Part shown: piece by piece, positions 43,647 to 51,271 of the stretch | Position numbering within the stretch: position 1 is the stretch's first letter | How the letters are laid out: each line of letters opens with the position of its first letter | Assembly (NCBI RefSeq): GCF_005239095.1 | Contig: NZ_SZUA01000002.1 | Coordinates: 930,001 to 994,000 of the forward strand | From: Luteimonas gilva | GTDB taxonomy: Bacteria; Pseudomonadota; Gammaproteobacteria; Xanthomonadales; Xanthomonadaceae | Length of the DNA stretch: 64,000 bases | Direction: 5' to 3' | The notes under the pieces: model-generated | The model's input: the letters and a program-made list of their open reading frames with translations, nothing else | What the model was told of the DNA's origin: nothing | Databases searched by the model: none | Program-made: the position numbers and the translations under genes

Positions 43647-44183
43647 TCAGGCGCTCATCCACTTCGGTTTGAGCTTGGCGATCTTCTTCATCGCCGGGCA
43701 ATCGGCGCGGTGCGCGCCGGGCAGATAGCCCAAGCTCATCAGGAATTCGCCGGTGATCTCGCCGCCGGTGAAGCGGAAGGTCTTCTTGAACAGCTTCACC
43801 CATTCGGCCTTGGACAGCGGATGGTGCGCGTCCAGCCATTGCGCGAAGCCGCCATGCGACTTGCGCAAGCCTTGCACGACTTTGGCGTTGTGGATCGCCG
43901 CATCGACCTTCAAGCCGTTGCGGATGATGCCCGGGTCGGCGAGCAGGCGTTGCCGGGCGCGTTCGCCGTAACGGGCGATCTTGTCGACGTCGAAGCCGTC
44001 GTAGGCGCGGCGGAAGCCTTCGCGTTTCTTCAGGATCGTTTCCCAGCTCAGGCCGGCCTGGTTGATCTCCAGGATCAGGCGCTCGAACAGCGCGGATTCG
44101 TCGCGCTGCGGGAAGCCGTATTCGGTGTCGTGGTAGGGCCCGTGGACCGGGTGGCCTGGGGCGAAATCGCAGTATCCGGACAT
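43647..44183 (-). CDS. tag: DNA-3-methyladenine glycosylase I
   Basis: This 178-residue Tag enzyme excises 3-methyladenine from DNA. Zinc-site residues are C5 (SGYCDF), an N-terminal His (PYHDTEYGFP) and the C-terminal AHRADCP. The HhH core is LSWETILKKREGFRRAYDGF. The ATG at 44183 begins the conserved SGYC segment; in-frame extensions to 44306 run over the divergent gene. The window therefore has two unrelated alkylpurine glycosylases (this one and the AAG-type at 7355-7936). The start lies 25 bp from the divergent desaturase-like start and shares a palindrome with it. Confidence 0.94.
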   Translation of the reverse strand: MSGYCDFAPGHPVHGPYHDTEYGFPQRDESALFERLILEINQAGLSWETILKKREGFRRAYDGFDVDKIARYGERARQRLLADPGIIRNGLKVDAAIHNAKVVQGLRKSHGGFAQWLDAHHPLSKAEWVKLFKKTFRFTGGEITGEFLMSLGYLPGAHRADCPAMKKIAKLKPKWMSA

Positions 44184-44188
44184 GCGCC

Positions 44189-44203
44189 TATCGTGACACG
44201 ATA
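44189..44203. promoter_or_regulatory. Symmetric palindrome between tag and desaturase starts
   Basis: TATCGTGACACGATA is a perfect 7-bp inverted repeat around A44196. The A of each start codon (44183 and 44209) is exactly 13 bp from the axis. CACGAT lies 6 nt before both ATGs, so the palindrome can be read as an operator or as two mirrored -10 elements. Confidence 0.6.
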
Positions 44204-44208
44204 TCGGC

Positions 44209-44985
44209 ATGGGCATCGGCCGATTCTTCGTCAATCTCGGCAACGACTTCGCGGCATGCCCGCCTTGGGCCGCGATGGCCTGGGGCCTGGCCTTCTTCGC
44301 TGGCATCTACATCGCGCTGTGCGGCGGCAACTGGCTGCTGACGCGGTACCTATTGCCGGCGTTGCGGGCCGGGCATCGCATCGATGCCAAGCCGCTGCGC
44401 GACGGACAGATCCGTTACGAGCTTTCGTGGTCCGCCCTGTCGATTTCGATTTTCGGCATCGGCTCGATCCTCCCTTGGGCCTTCCTGCACTGGGGTTGGG
44501 CGCGCCTGGCGCAGGACCCCGGCCCGCTGCGGATCGCGATGGAGATGGCGGTATTGCTGGTCTGGAACGACATCCATTTCTACGCCAACCATCGCTTGCT
44601 GCACACCAAGCCGCTGCGCCGTTTCCACGCCCAACACCATCGTTCGCTGGTGACCACACCGTTTTCTACCTACAGCTTCCATCCGCTGGAAGCGATCCTG
44701 CTCGGCAACGTGATCCTGTTGCCGATGTTGCTGCACGATTTCAGTTTCGCGGCGCTGTTGTCGCTGCCGGTGATGAGCCTGTTGCTGAACAATCTGGGCC
44801 ACTCCAATTACGACTTCGCTCCGGCCGCGGGCCACGACCACTGGCTCTCGGCCAGCCGCCGCCATCATCTGCACCACATCCGCTACCACGGCAATTACGG
44901 TTTTCTGTTCAATTTCATGGACGGGTGGTTCCGGACCCGGCTGCCGGACGAGCCGATGGCACCGGGTCGGCCCGCGGGCGCCTGA
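44209..44985 (+). CDS. Sterol desaturase/fatty acid hydroxylase-family protein
   Basis: This 258-residue integral membrane di-iron protein has several hydrophobic helices (about 18-45, 72-95, 108-120, 150-185). The His clusters are HRLLH, HAQHH and, near the C-terminus, RRHHLHH, as in the fatty acid hydroxylase superfamily that oxidises lipid alkyl chains or sterols. The lipid substrate is not predictable. It has no Shine-Dalgarno; CACGAT 6 nt upstream suggests a leaderless mRNA. It is divergent from tag. Confidence 0.88.
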   Translation: MGIGRFFVNLGNDFAACPPWAAMAWGLAFFAGIYIALCGGNWLLTRYLLPALRAGHRIDAKPLRDGQIRYELSWSALSISIFGIGSILPWAFLHWGWARLAQDPGPLRIAMEMAVLLVWNDIHFYANHRLLHTKPLRRFHAQHHRSLVTTPFSTYSFHPLEAILLGNVILLPMLLHDFSFAALLSLPVMSLLLNNLGHSNYDFAPAAGHDHWLSASRRHHLHHIRYHGNYGFLFNFMDGWFRTRLPDEPMAPGRPAGA

Positions 44986-45018
44986 GCCGGGGCGGTTCGG
45001 GGCCAGGATCGACGCTGC

Positions 45019-45024
45019 TAGAAT
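45019..45024 (+). promoter_or_regulatory. TAGAAT -10 element, leaderless yqgE
   Basis: TAGAAT ends 6 nt before the yqgE ATG at 45031 and no Shine-Dalgarno is present, which is the geometry of a leaderless promoter. Confidence 0.55.
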
Positions 45025-45030
45025 GGGCGC

Positions 45031-45594
45031 ATGCCGGACGATACGATCCAACTCGCTAACCAGCTGCTGATCGCGCTGCCGGCGTTGTCCGACCCCAATT
45101 TCGCGCGCGCCGTGGCCCTGATCTGCCAACACGACGGCGACGGCGCGATGGGCGTGCTGCTGAACCGCGCCTCCGAATACACGCTGGGCGATGTGCTCGC
45201 GCAGATGCAGATCGAGACCGACGACGAATCGCTGCGCAACCAGATCGTGCTCGCTGGCGGCCCTGTGCATCCCGAGCGCGGTTTCGTGCTGCACGACGGC
45301 GGCGATTGGGATTCGACCCTGACCATCGCCGCCAACCTGCGGCTGACCACGTCGCGCGACATCCTCGAAGCGATGGCGCGCGGCGAAGGGCCGGATCAGG
45401 TGATCGTGGCGCTGGGCTGCGCCGGTTGGGGCGCCGGGCAGTTGGAGCACGAACTGGGCGAGAACAGCTGGCTGACCGCGCCGGCCGATGCCGAGTTGTT
45501 GTTCGACCTGCCGCTGGAAGAACGCTGGCATGCCGCGGCCGGTCGCATCGGCGTGGACATGACCCGGATGGCCGACTATGCCGGACACGCTTGA
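45031..45594 (+). CDS. yqgE: YqgE/AlgH-family protein (UPF0301)
   Basis: This is a 187-residue single-domain protein of unknown biochemical function. It shows [45 protein letters not shown] and [16 protein letters not shown]. AlgH homologues affect alginate and virulence regulation in Pseudomonas, but the mechanism is not settled. The stop lies inside a 15-bp tandem duplication and overlaps the ruvX reading frame by 17 bp, the usual yqgE-ruvX coupling. pyrB lies further downstream, as is common in gammaproteobacteria. Confidence 0.94.
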   Translation: MPDDTIQLANQLLIALPALSDPNFARAVALICQHDGDGAMGVLLNRASEYTLGDVLAQMQIETDDESLRNQIVLAGGPVHPERGFVLHDGGDWDSTLTIAANLRLTTSRDILEAMARGEGPDQVIVALGCAGWGAGQLEHELGENSWLTAPADAELLFDLPLEERWHAAAGRIGVDMTRMADYAGHA

Positions 45595-46099
45595 TAACGG
45601 CCGGCTTGATAACGGCCGGGCTGGCGAGAGTCGGCCCGACATCGCTCCGATCAAGCGCGACGGCACCGTGCTCGGTTTCGACGTCGGCGCGCGCCGCATC
45701 GGCGTAGCGGTGGGCAGCGCGTTCGGACACCATGCGCGCGCATTGGCCGTGGTCGACGTGCACGCCAACGGCCCGGATTGGGGCGCCATCGACAAGCTGC
45801 GCAAGGAATGGCGACCGGACGGCTTGGTCGTCGGCGATCCGATGACCTTGGACGGCGGCGACCAACCGATCCGACAACGCGCGCGCGAGTTCGCGCGCGC
45901 GCTGCGCACGCGTTACGCGTTGCCGGTGGTGATGGTCGACGAGCGCACCAGTTCGATCGAAGCCGCGCAGCGTTTCGCGGCCGACCGCGCCGAAGGCCGC
46001 AAGCGGCGCCGCGATGCCGCGGCGCTGGATGCGGTGGCGGCGGCGGTGATCGTAGAGCGTTGGCTGGCTTCGCCGCAGGACGCGGTGGAAGTGGTTTGA
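45578..46099 (+). CDS. ruvX: Holliday junction resolvase-like RuvX (YqgF)
   Basis: This 173-residue RNase H-fold nuclease is implicated in pre-16S rRNA 5' processing and Holliday-junction resolution. It shows [15 protein letters not shown] (first catalytic Asp), [24 protein letters not shown] and the C-terminal [19 protein letters not shown] (last Asp). The N-terminus is longer than usual by about 25 residues because of a repeated LDNGR motif from the 15-bp tandem duplication; a later start is possible but no clear Shine-Dalgarno decides it. Confidence 0.92.
   Translation: MPDTLDNGRLDNGRAGESRPDIAPIKRDGTVLGFDVGARRIGVAVGSAFGHHARALAVVDVHANGPDWGAIDKLRKEWRPDGLVVGDPMTLDGGDQPIRQRAREFARALRTRYALPVVMVDERTSSIEAAQRFAADRAEGRKRRRDAAALDAVAAAVIVERWLASPQDAVEVV
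45590..45619 (+). repeat. 15-bp tandem duplication across the yqgE stop
   Basis: CTTGATAACGGCCGG occurs twice in perfect tandem. The TGA of yqgE is in the first copy and a second copy of that TGA follows 15 bp later. In ruvX the unit adds five residues without breaking the frame. Confidence 0.9.
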
Positions 46100-46104
46100 G
46101 TGTT

Positions 46105-46272
46105 CCTTCTCCCACCGGGAGAAGGTGGCGCGAAGCGCCGGATGAGGGTTCGGCGAAGTTGGGTGGCGGATATGAACGATCATAAACGTCAGCCGACGCC
46201 TCTCGCGAATACGGAAACGGCGCAACTTCGCCGAACCCTCACCCCCAACCTCTCTCCCGGTGGGAGAGGGGC
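46105..46272. repeat. Composite inverted repeat, CTCTCCC...GGGAGAG family
   Basis: Two hairpin units in opposite orientation (CTTCTCCCACCGGGAGAAGG at 46106-46125 and CTCTCCCGGTGGGAGAGG near the right end) flank an inner perfect 18-bp inverted pair at 46144-46161 and 46223-46240 (GAGGGTTCGGCGAAGTTG). It lies between ruvX and pyrB and resembles the copy at 37521-37640. Confidence 0.85.
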
Positions 46273-46289
46273 TTTTACATCGAGCTAGC

Positions 46290-47216
46290 ATGAACCAAGT
46301 CGACGAAAACGGACGCCTGCGCCACCTGCTCACGCTCGAAGGCCTGTCGCGCGAGCAACTGCTGCAATTGCTCGACCGCGCGCAATCCATCGTCGACGAA
46401 GGCGCGGACCGCTTGCTGACCGCCACGGCCGTTTGCACCCTGTTCTTCGAACCGTCGACCCGCACCCGGCTCAGCTTCCAGCGCGCCGCGCAGCGGCTGG
46501 GCGCGGACGTGCTCAATTTCGAAGCGGCCACATCGTCGGCGACGAAGGGCGAGACCGCGCGCGATACGCTGAAGAACATCGAGGCGATGGGCGTGCGCGG
46601 CTTCATCGTCCGCCATGCGCAGGACGGCGCCGTCGCGGCGTTGGCCGAAGCGGCGAACCCGGGCACCGCGCTGATCAACGCCGGGGACGGCCGCCATGCG
46701 CATCCCACCCAGGGCCTGTTGGACATGCTCACGCTGCGCCAAGCCAAGGGCGACCTGGGCGGGCTGAAAGTGCTGATCGTCGGCGACGTCAAGCATTCGC
46801 GCGTGGCGCGCTCGGACCTGCATGCGCTGCGCACGCTGGGCGCCGCGGAGATCCGCATTTGCGCGCCGGCTTCGTTGCTGCCCGAGGGGGAGGTGACGGC
46901 CGGCTGCCGGATCGGCGACGATCTCGACGCCGCATTGGAAGGCGTCGATGCGGTGATGATGCTGCGCTTGCAGCGCGAGCGGATGGAAGAGGGGCTGGTG
47001 GCCTCCCTGGACGACTATCACCGCGACTACGGTCTGACCGCGGCTCGCCTGCGCCGCACGGCCTCCGATGCGGTCGTGATGCATCCCGGTCCGATGAATC
47101 GCGGCGTGGAGATCGACGACGACGTCGCCGACGGGCCGCAATCGCTGATCCTCAAGCAGGTCGCCAACGGCGTGGCGGTGCGGATGGCGGTGCTCGAGGC
47201 CTTGCTGGCGCCGTAG
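46290..47216 (+). CDS. pyrB: Aspartate carbamoyltransferase catalytic chain
   Basis: This 308-residue enzyme makes N-carbamoyl-aspartate for pyrimidines. It has the carbamoyl-phosphate site FFEPSTRTRLSF, SATKGETARDTL, HAHPTQGLLDM, aspartate-binding residues in the second domain (MMLRLQRERM) and MHPGPMNRGVE. The length fits ATCases that work without PyrI. I chose the ATG at 46290; an earlier start at 46260 lies inside the repeat. The TAG stop is the first part of the GTAGAGTCGAG repeat. Confidence 0.96.
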   Translation: MNQVDENGRLRHLLTLEGLSREQLLQLLDRAQSIVDEGADRLLTATAVCTLFFEPSTRTRLSFQRAAQRLGADVLNFEAATSSATKGETARDTLKNIEAMGVRGFIVRHAQDGAVAALAEAANPGTALINAGDGRHAHPTQGLLDMLTLRQAKGDLGGLKVLIVGDVKHSRVARSDLHALRTLGAAEIRICAPASLLPEGEVTAGCRIGDDLDAALEGVDAVMMLRLQRERMEEGLVASLDDYHRDYGLTAARLRRTASDAVVMHPGPMNRGVEIDDDVADGPQSLILKQVANGVAVRMAVLEALLAP

Positions 47217-47322
47217 AGTCGAGCCTCCTCGACTGCTTTTGATCTCGGCTGTCGAAAAGCAAGCGCAGCGGAGCAAGCTCCGCTCTACAAAGCCGAGCAG
47301 TCGAGCAGGCTCGACTCTACGG
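47211..47322. repeat. Inverted repeat, GTAGAGTCGAG family, holding both stops
   Basis: The outer arms CCGTAGAGTCGAGCC (47211-47225) and its complement (47308-47322) enclose further nested hairpins (GCGGAGC/GCTCCGC near 47268-47284). The TAG stop of pyrB (47214-47216) and the TAG stop of the convergent TPR gene (47317-47319, minus strand) both lie inside the arms. Confidence 0.9.
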
Positions 47323-48048
47323 TGTGGGTCTCGCCGGCTTGGCGCGCTGCTTGGCGATGTATTCGAGTTCTCGCTTCGCCAAGTCGTTGTCCGTCTCGAC
47401 GGTCAGCGACGCTTCGTAGGCTTGCTGCGCCGCGTCCAAGTCACCCATTTCGACATAGGCCCAACCGATGCCGCGGAGCGCGCGCGCCTTGGCGAGCTTT
47501 TGCTTCGGCCAGCGTTCCGCCAAGACGATCGCTTTGCGGTAGGTTTCGATCCCTTCCTTCAGCTTGCCCTGTTGGTTCATGGCGAATCCTTTTTCCACGT
47601 ACGGATCGGGGTCGTAAGGCCCCATGGCGATGGCCTTGTCGAGCATCGTCTCCGCTTCGGCGAAGGATTTCGCGCCGACGTGCAGATAGCCCGCGTGGTA
47701 ATAGGCCGAGGGGCAAGCGGCGTCGATCCACTCGGTCGGCTGGTCGGAAGGGAATTCGACGAGATAGGTCTCGTATTGCTCTTTGTCGGCGAAGCCGAGG
47801 ACGCGCAATCCAGGCCGCTGTTGCGCATCGCAGTAGTCGAGCGCGGGCCGGAGTTTCTTCCAGGCCGCGGCGGGATCGCCTTCGAGCGCCAGCCGCAAAG
47901 CGGCGTCGATGTCTTGGCGGTATTCGTAACCGATCCGCCGCTCGGCTTGCATGGCGAATTGGGTTTCGTGGATCGTCGTCTGCGCCGGCGCGGATTCCGC
48001 GCAGGTCCATAGCGCGAACACAGCGAGCGATGCGCGCAGAGGGATCAT
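47317..48048 (-). CDS. Exported TPR-repeat protein
   Basis: This 243-residue protein has a signal peptide (1-22, TCAESAPAQ), a helical N-terminal half, then tetratricopeptide repeats (about 120-230; e.g. AYYHAGYLHVGAKSFAEAETM, ALRGIGWAYVEMGDLDAAQQAYEAS). TPRs mediate protein-protein contacts. No partner is evident beyond the upstream esterase, whose stop overlaps this ATG as ATGA. Its TAG stop is provided by the flanking inverted repeat, so the original C-terminus may have been changed by the repeat. Confidence 0.83.
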   Translation of the reverse strand: MIPLRASLAVFALWTCAESAPAQTTIHETQFAMQAERRIGYEYRQDIDAALRLALEGDPAAAWKKLRPALDYCDAQQRPGLRVLGFADKEQYETYLVEFPSDQPTEWIDAACPSAYYHAGYLHVGAKSFAEAETMLDKAIAMGPYDPDPYVEKGFAMNQQGKLKEGIETYRKAIVLAERWPKQKLAKARALRGIGWAYVEMGDLDAAQQAYEASLTVETDNDLAKRELEYIAKQRAKPARPTP

Positions 48049-48845
48049 CGCGCGGTTCTCCGTTGCCGCCAAAGCCAGGTCCACAGCTCGGGCGTGGCGT
48101 AGGCCGGATCCCACGAGTTGTGGTTCGCCTCCGGAAATTCGGTATAGCGCGCATCCCGAGCGCCGGCCGCCTTCAATGCCGACGCCATGCGCCGGGATTG
48201 TTCCGGCGGCACCGCATCGTCCTTGGCGCCGTGGAATATCCAAATTGGCGTGCCGCGCAGCCGTTGCGCCGCGGCGGCGAACGGATCGGACTCGCCCAAT
48301 ACCGATTGCACGCGCAGGGTCGGGCGTTGCGGGTGCGGCTGCACGCCTGCGCAGATCGGCACGAGCGCGGCAAAGCGGCCGGGCTGCATCAGGGCGAGGT
48401 CCCAGGTGCCGTAACCGCCCATCGACAAGCCGGTGAGATAGGTGCGGTCCGGATCGCCGCCGAATTCGCGCGTCGCCGCGTCCAGCACGGCCATCGCCAG
48501 TGCGGCGTTGTCGCTCCATTCCTGGCCTTCGGGAATCTGCGGAAATACGGCGATCGCCGGAAATTCGGCGGCATGCGCATGCACGTAAGGCCCGAGCCCG
48601 GCCGCCGTCTGCTTGACGCCGTCGTCCCCGCGCTCGCCCGAGCCGTGCAAGAACAGCACGACCGGCGTTTTCGCCTCCCGGACCTGCATCGGCACGAACA
48701 CCTGATAACGGTATCGCGTGCCGGCCACTTCGATTTCGCGCATGACGAACGTCCCTCGGTCGCGCTTGTCCGGCATGCCGGCGCAGGCGGTTAGGCACAG
48801 CAGCGCGCAGGTCAGCAGCATGCGCCAACGGCGCCACCGGATCAT
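48045..48845 (-). CDS. Lipoprotein esterase/depolymerase-like alpha/beta hydrolase
   Basis: This 266-residue hydrolase with a lipoprotein leader (lipobox LTAC at about 18-21) resembles the PHB-depolymerase/feruloyl-esterase-like dienelactone group. It has VVLFLHGSGERGDDG (oxyanion), nucleophile GLSMGGYGTW, an acid in GAKDDAVPP and the His in EANHNSWD. Members hydrolyse extracellular esters or act as peptidases; the substrate is unknown. The start overlaps the YjbR gene stop and its end overlaps the TPR start, making a tightly coupled trio. Confidence 0.86.
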   Translation of the reverse strand: MIRWRRWRMLLTCALLCLTACAGMPDKRDRGTFVMREIEVAGTRYRYQVFVPMQVREAKTPVVLFLHGSGERGDDGVKQTAAGLGPYVHAHAAEFPAIAVFPQIPEGQEWSDNAALAMAVLDAATREFGGDPDRTYLTGLSMGGYGTWDLALMQPGRFAALVPICAGVQPHPQRPTLRVQSVLGESDPFAAAAQRLRGTPIWIFHGAKDDAVPPEQSRRMASALKAAGARDARYTEFPEANHNSWDPAYATPELWTWLWRQRRTAR

Positions 48846-49204
48846 GGCCGGCGCTCCTCGTATTCCGCGATCTGCTTCCGGTTGGCGAGCGGCCGCCAAG
48901 CGTCTTCGATCAGGCCAGGCAAAGCCTTGCGCGAAACCTTGGGCAGGTCGATCAGGACCAACGGATAGTCGCGGTAGTGGTCGGTGAAGAAGAACACGTC
49001 CGGCGCCGCCTGCATCAGCATCTCGCGTTGGATGAAATCGCATTTCAGCACCAAGGTGCGGCCGTCTTCGCGCAGCCTGGCCAGCAGTTTGCCGCGCACT
49101 TTCAGCGCGGGCGTGCCGTAGGACGCGCCTTCTTCAACGCCGGGGAAGCCCGCGGCGACCTGGCGGACGGTGTCGTAGTCGACGGGGTTGGCTTTAGGGC
49201 TCAT
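48842..49204 (-). CDS. MmcQ/YjbR-family protein
   Basis: This 120-residue protein has the YjbR fold signatures: VRQVAAGFPGVEEGASYGTPALKVRGKLLARL, LKCDFIQREML and HYRDYPLVLIDL ending with a WRPLANRKQIAEY helix. The fold is CyaY-like and proposed to bind DNA, but the function is not established. It is the first gene of the coupled YjbR-esterase-TPR operon. A CTCTCCC-family repeat lies between it and mgtE. Confidence 0.85.
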   Translation of the reverse strand: MSPKANPVDYDTVRQVAAGFPGVEEGASYGTPALKVRGKLLARLREDGRTLVLKCDFIQREMLMQAAPDVFFFTDHYRDYPLVLIDLPKVSRKALPGLIEDAWRPLANRKQIAEYEERRP

Positions 49205-49257
49205 GACAGGGCGATTCTGCCGTTTTTCGCGGCAGCGATCATTGCGCTTCCACTTGA

Positions 49258-49310
49258 GCCCCTCTCCCGCCGGGAGAGGGAGTGGGGTGAGGGTTCGGCG
49301 TAGCGACGTT
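49258..49310. repeat. Single CTCTCCC...GGGAGAG repeat unit
   Basis: It carries CCCCTCTCCCGCCGGGAGAG followed by GGGGTGAGGGTTCGGCG, the same unit as in the composites at 37521 and 46105. It lies just after the mgtE stop at 49326 (minus strand). Confidence 0.8.
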
Positions 49311-49325
49311 GCTAGGAGAAGGGAA

Positions 49326-50687
49326 TCAACCCAACAGTATCAGCGTCGCCAATCCGAGGAAGCTCAGGAACCCCATCACGTCGGTGACGGTGGTCAAAAT
49401 GACGCCGCCGGCCAAGGCCGGGTCGAAGCCTAGCCGCTTCAGCGTCACCGGCACGAACACGCCGGCCAGCGCCGCCGAGCACAAATTGATGGTCAGGGCG
49501 GTGGCGATCACCGCCGACAGTTTGATGTCGCGGTACCACAGCCAGACGATCGTGCCGAGCAGCAGGCCTAAGGTGACGCCGTTGATCAGCGCCACGCGCA
49601 CTTCCTTCCACACCAGGGTCGGCACGTTCGAGCGGCCGATCTGCCCCAGCGCCAGGCCGCGCACCATCAGCGCGAACACTTGGGTGCCGGCGTTGCCGCC
49701 CATGCCGGCGACGATCGGCATCAGCACCGCCAGCGCCACGATCTTCTGGATCGTGCCTTCGAAACGGCCGACCACGCTCGCGGCCAGGAACGCGGTGCAC
49801 AGGTTGACGCTGAGCCAAATCAGCCGGCGCCGGAACGCGCGCCGTACAGGGCTGAACAAATCCTCGTCCTCGTCCAGGCCGGCCGCGCTCAAGGCCTGAT
49901 GCTCGGCCTGCTCGCGGATGATGTCGACCACGTCGTCGATGGTGATGCGGCCGAGCAGGATGTTGTTGTCGTCCACCACGGGCGCGCTGATCCAGTCGTG
50001 GTCGGAGAATTGGCGCGCGACTTCTTCCGACGATTCGGATACGTCGATCGCCGGCTGTTCGCCGTCGACCAGCTGATTGATCGGCGTGTTCGCCTCGTGG
50101 GTCAGCAAGGCCTGCAGGGCGATCCGGCCCAAGTACTGGTGGCGGCGGCTGACCACGTACAGATGGTCGGTGTGCTCGGGCAACTCGCCGCGCAGGCGCA
50201 GATAGCGCAGCACCACGTCGACGGTGGTGTCGGCGCGCACCGTCACCACGTCCGGATTCATCAAGCGGCCGGCGGTGTCCTCGTCGTAGGACAGCACCTG
50301 TTCCAGGCGCTCGCGGTTCTCGCGGTCCATCGACTTGAGCACTTCGTCGATGACGGTGTCGGGCAGGTCTTCGACCAGATCCGCCAAGTCGTCGATATCC
50401 AGGTCTTCGACCGCGGCGACGATTTCGTCGGGATCCATGTCCGCGAGCAGGCTCTCGCGCACTTCCTCGCCGACGTGGACCAGCACCTCGCCGTCGTCTT
50501 CCGGATCGACCAGGCCCCACACCACTTCGCGCTTGCCCGGCGGCAAGGATTCGAGCAGGTTGCCGATCTCCGCCGGCGACAAGGTGTTGACCAGCCGGCG
50601 CACGGGCCCGAGCCGGCCGCTGTCCAGGGCGTCGGACAGCAATCGCAGCTGGCGCGCGGTCTTGTCGTGGCGGACGGCTTCGGCCAT
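49326..50687 (-). CDS. mgtE: Magnesium transporter MgtE
   Basis: This 453-residue protein has an N-terminal superhelical N domain (about 15-130), two CBS domains (about 137-255) that sense Mg2+, and a C-terminal membrane channel of five helices. The channel includes the conserved pore segment MPIVAGMGGNAGTQVFALMVRGLALG. The acidic run MDPDEIVAAVEDLDIDDLADL is typical. The ATG at 50687 is preceded by GGAAG; a GTG 10 codons upstream is less likely. It lies next to the regulatory PTS genes, as in related genomes. Confidence 0.94.
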   Translation of the reverse strand: MAEAVRHDKTARQLRLLSDALDSGRLGPVRRLVNTLSPAEIGNLLESLPPGKREVVWGLVDPEDDGEVLVHVGEEVRESLLADMDPDEIVAAVEDLDIDDLADLVEDLPDTVIDEVLKSMDRENRERLEQVLSYDEDTAGRLMNPDVVTVRADTTVDVVLRYLRLRGELPEHTDHLYVVSRRHQYLGRIALQALLTHEANTPINQLVDGEQPAIDVSESSEEVARQFSDHDWISAPVVDDNNILLGRITIDDVVDIIREQAEHQALSAAGLDEDEDLFSPVRRAFRRRLIWLSVNLCTAFLAASVVGRFEGTIQKIVALAVLMPIVAGMGGNAGTQVFALMVRGLALGQIGRSNVPTLVWKEVRVALINGVTLGLLLGTIVWLWYRDIKLSAVIATALTINLCSAALAGVFVPVTLKRLGFDPALAGGVILTTVTDVMGFLSFLGLATLILLG

Positions 50688-50843
50688 GCGTGCTTCCGGT
50701 GGGCGGCGTCGCACCACGCGGGCGCGACCGGGTCAGGCGTTCATGCGGACATTATCGCCCGCGAAGCCGGCTGCGCCTACCCATGGCGTGCATACGATCC
50801 TCACGCGAGGATGGCTAGGCTCGGAGCAATCCAGGAGATGGTC

Positions 50844-51221
50844 ATGCGAATACTGATCTTGGCGGCCCTGCTGTTGTCGACTGCCTGCAGCCGCAACGAG
50901 GCGCCGCAGGCCGCGCCTAGCGAAGCGTTCCACCGGGATGGGGTGAGCTTCGAACTCCAGCCGCAATCGGCCGACAGCTGCAAAGCGCGCGGCCAGGCCT
51001 ATCGCGGCACCGTGCGCTGGCAAGTGCCGGCGGCGGAGAAGATCGATCTCGAGTTGCGCCTGCGCGCCCCGGGTGGGCAAGTGTTCCTGGGCACGAACAA
51101 GGCCGAAGGCAGCCAGGAAACCGGCGATTGGGTGGAGCCCGGTTTGTGGTTCTTATTGGTGGACCATCGCAAAGGCGAAACCGTGGCCGCGTTCCAGGCG
51201 GGGCCGAGTCCCTGTCAGTGA
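50844..51221 (+). CDS. Small predicted lipoprotein
   Basis: This 125-residue protein has lipobox STAC (about residues 13-16). The mature domain is beta-rich (GVSFELQPQ, GTVRWQVPAAEKIDLELRLRAPGG, TGDWVEPGLWFLLVDH) with two Cys that could pair. I do not recognise the family. The ATG at 50844 is spaced 7 nt after CAGGAG; another ATG at 50838 is too close to it. It is divergent from mgtE and convergent with ptsI across a hairpin repeat. Confidence 0.78.
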   Translation: MRILILAALLLSTACSRNEAPQAAPSEAFHRDGVSFELQPQSADSCKARGQAYRGTVRWQVPAAEKIDLELRLRAPGGQVFLGTNKAEGSQETGDWVEPGLWFLLVDHRKGETVAAFQAGPSPCQ

Positions 51222-51245
51222 CGAGGCCTAGTTCGTAGCGCTTTT

Positions 51246-51271
51246 GTAGAGTCGAGCAGGCTCGACTCTAC
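51246..51271. repeat. Inverted repeat, GTAGAGTCGAG family, holding the ptsI stop
   Basis: Perfect 12-bp arms GTAGAGTCGAGC/GCTCGACTCTAC flank a 2-nt loop. The TAG stop of ptsI (51268-51270, minus strand) lies in the right arm. Confidence 0.9.

Noticed and set aside
49312-50520. Minus-strand frame overlapping mgtE
   Set aside because: It is the mgtE sequence read in a different frame, Arg-rich, without a start signal.
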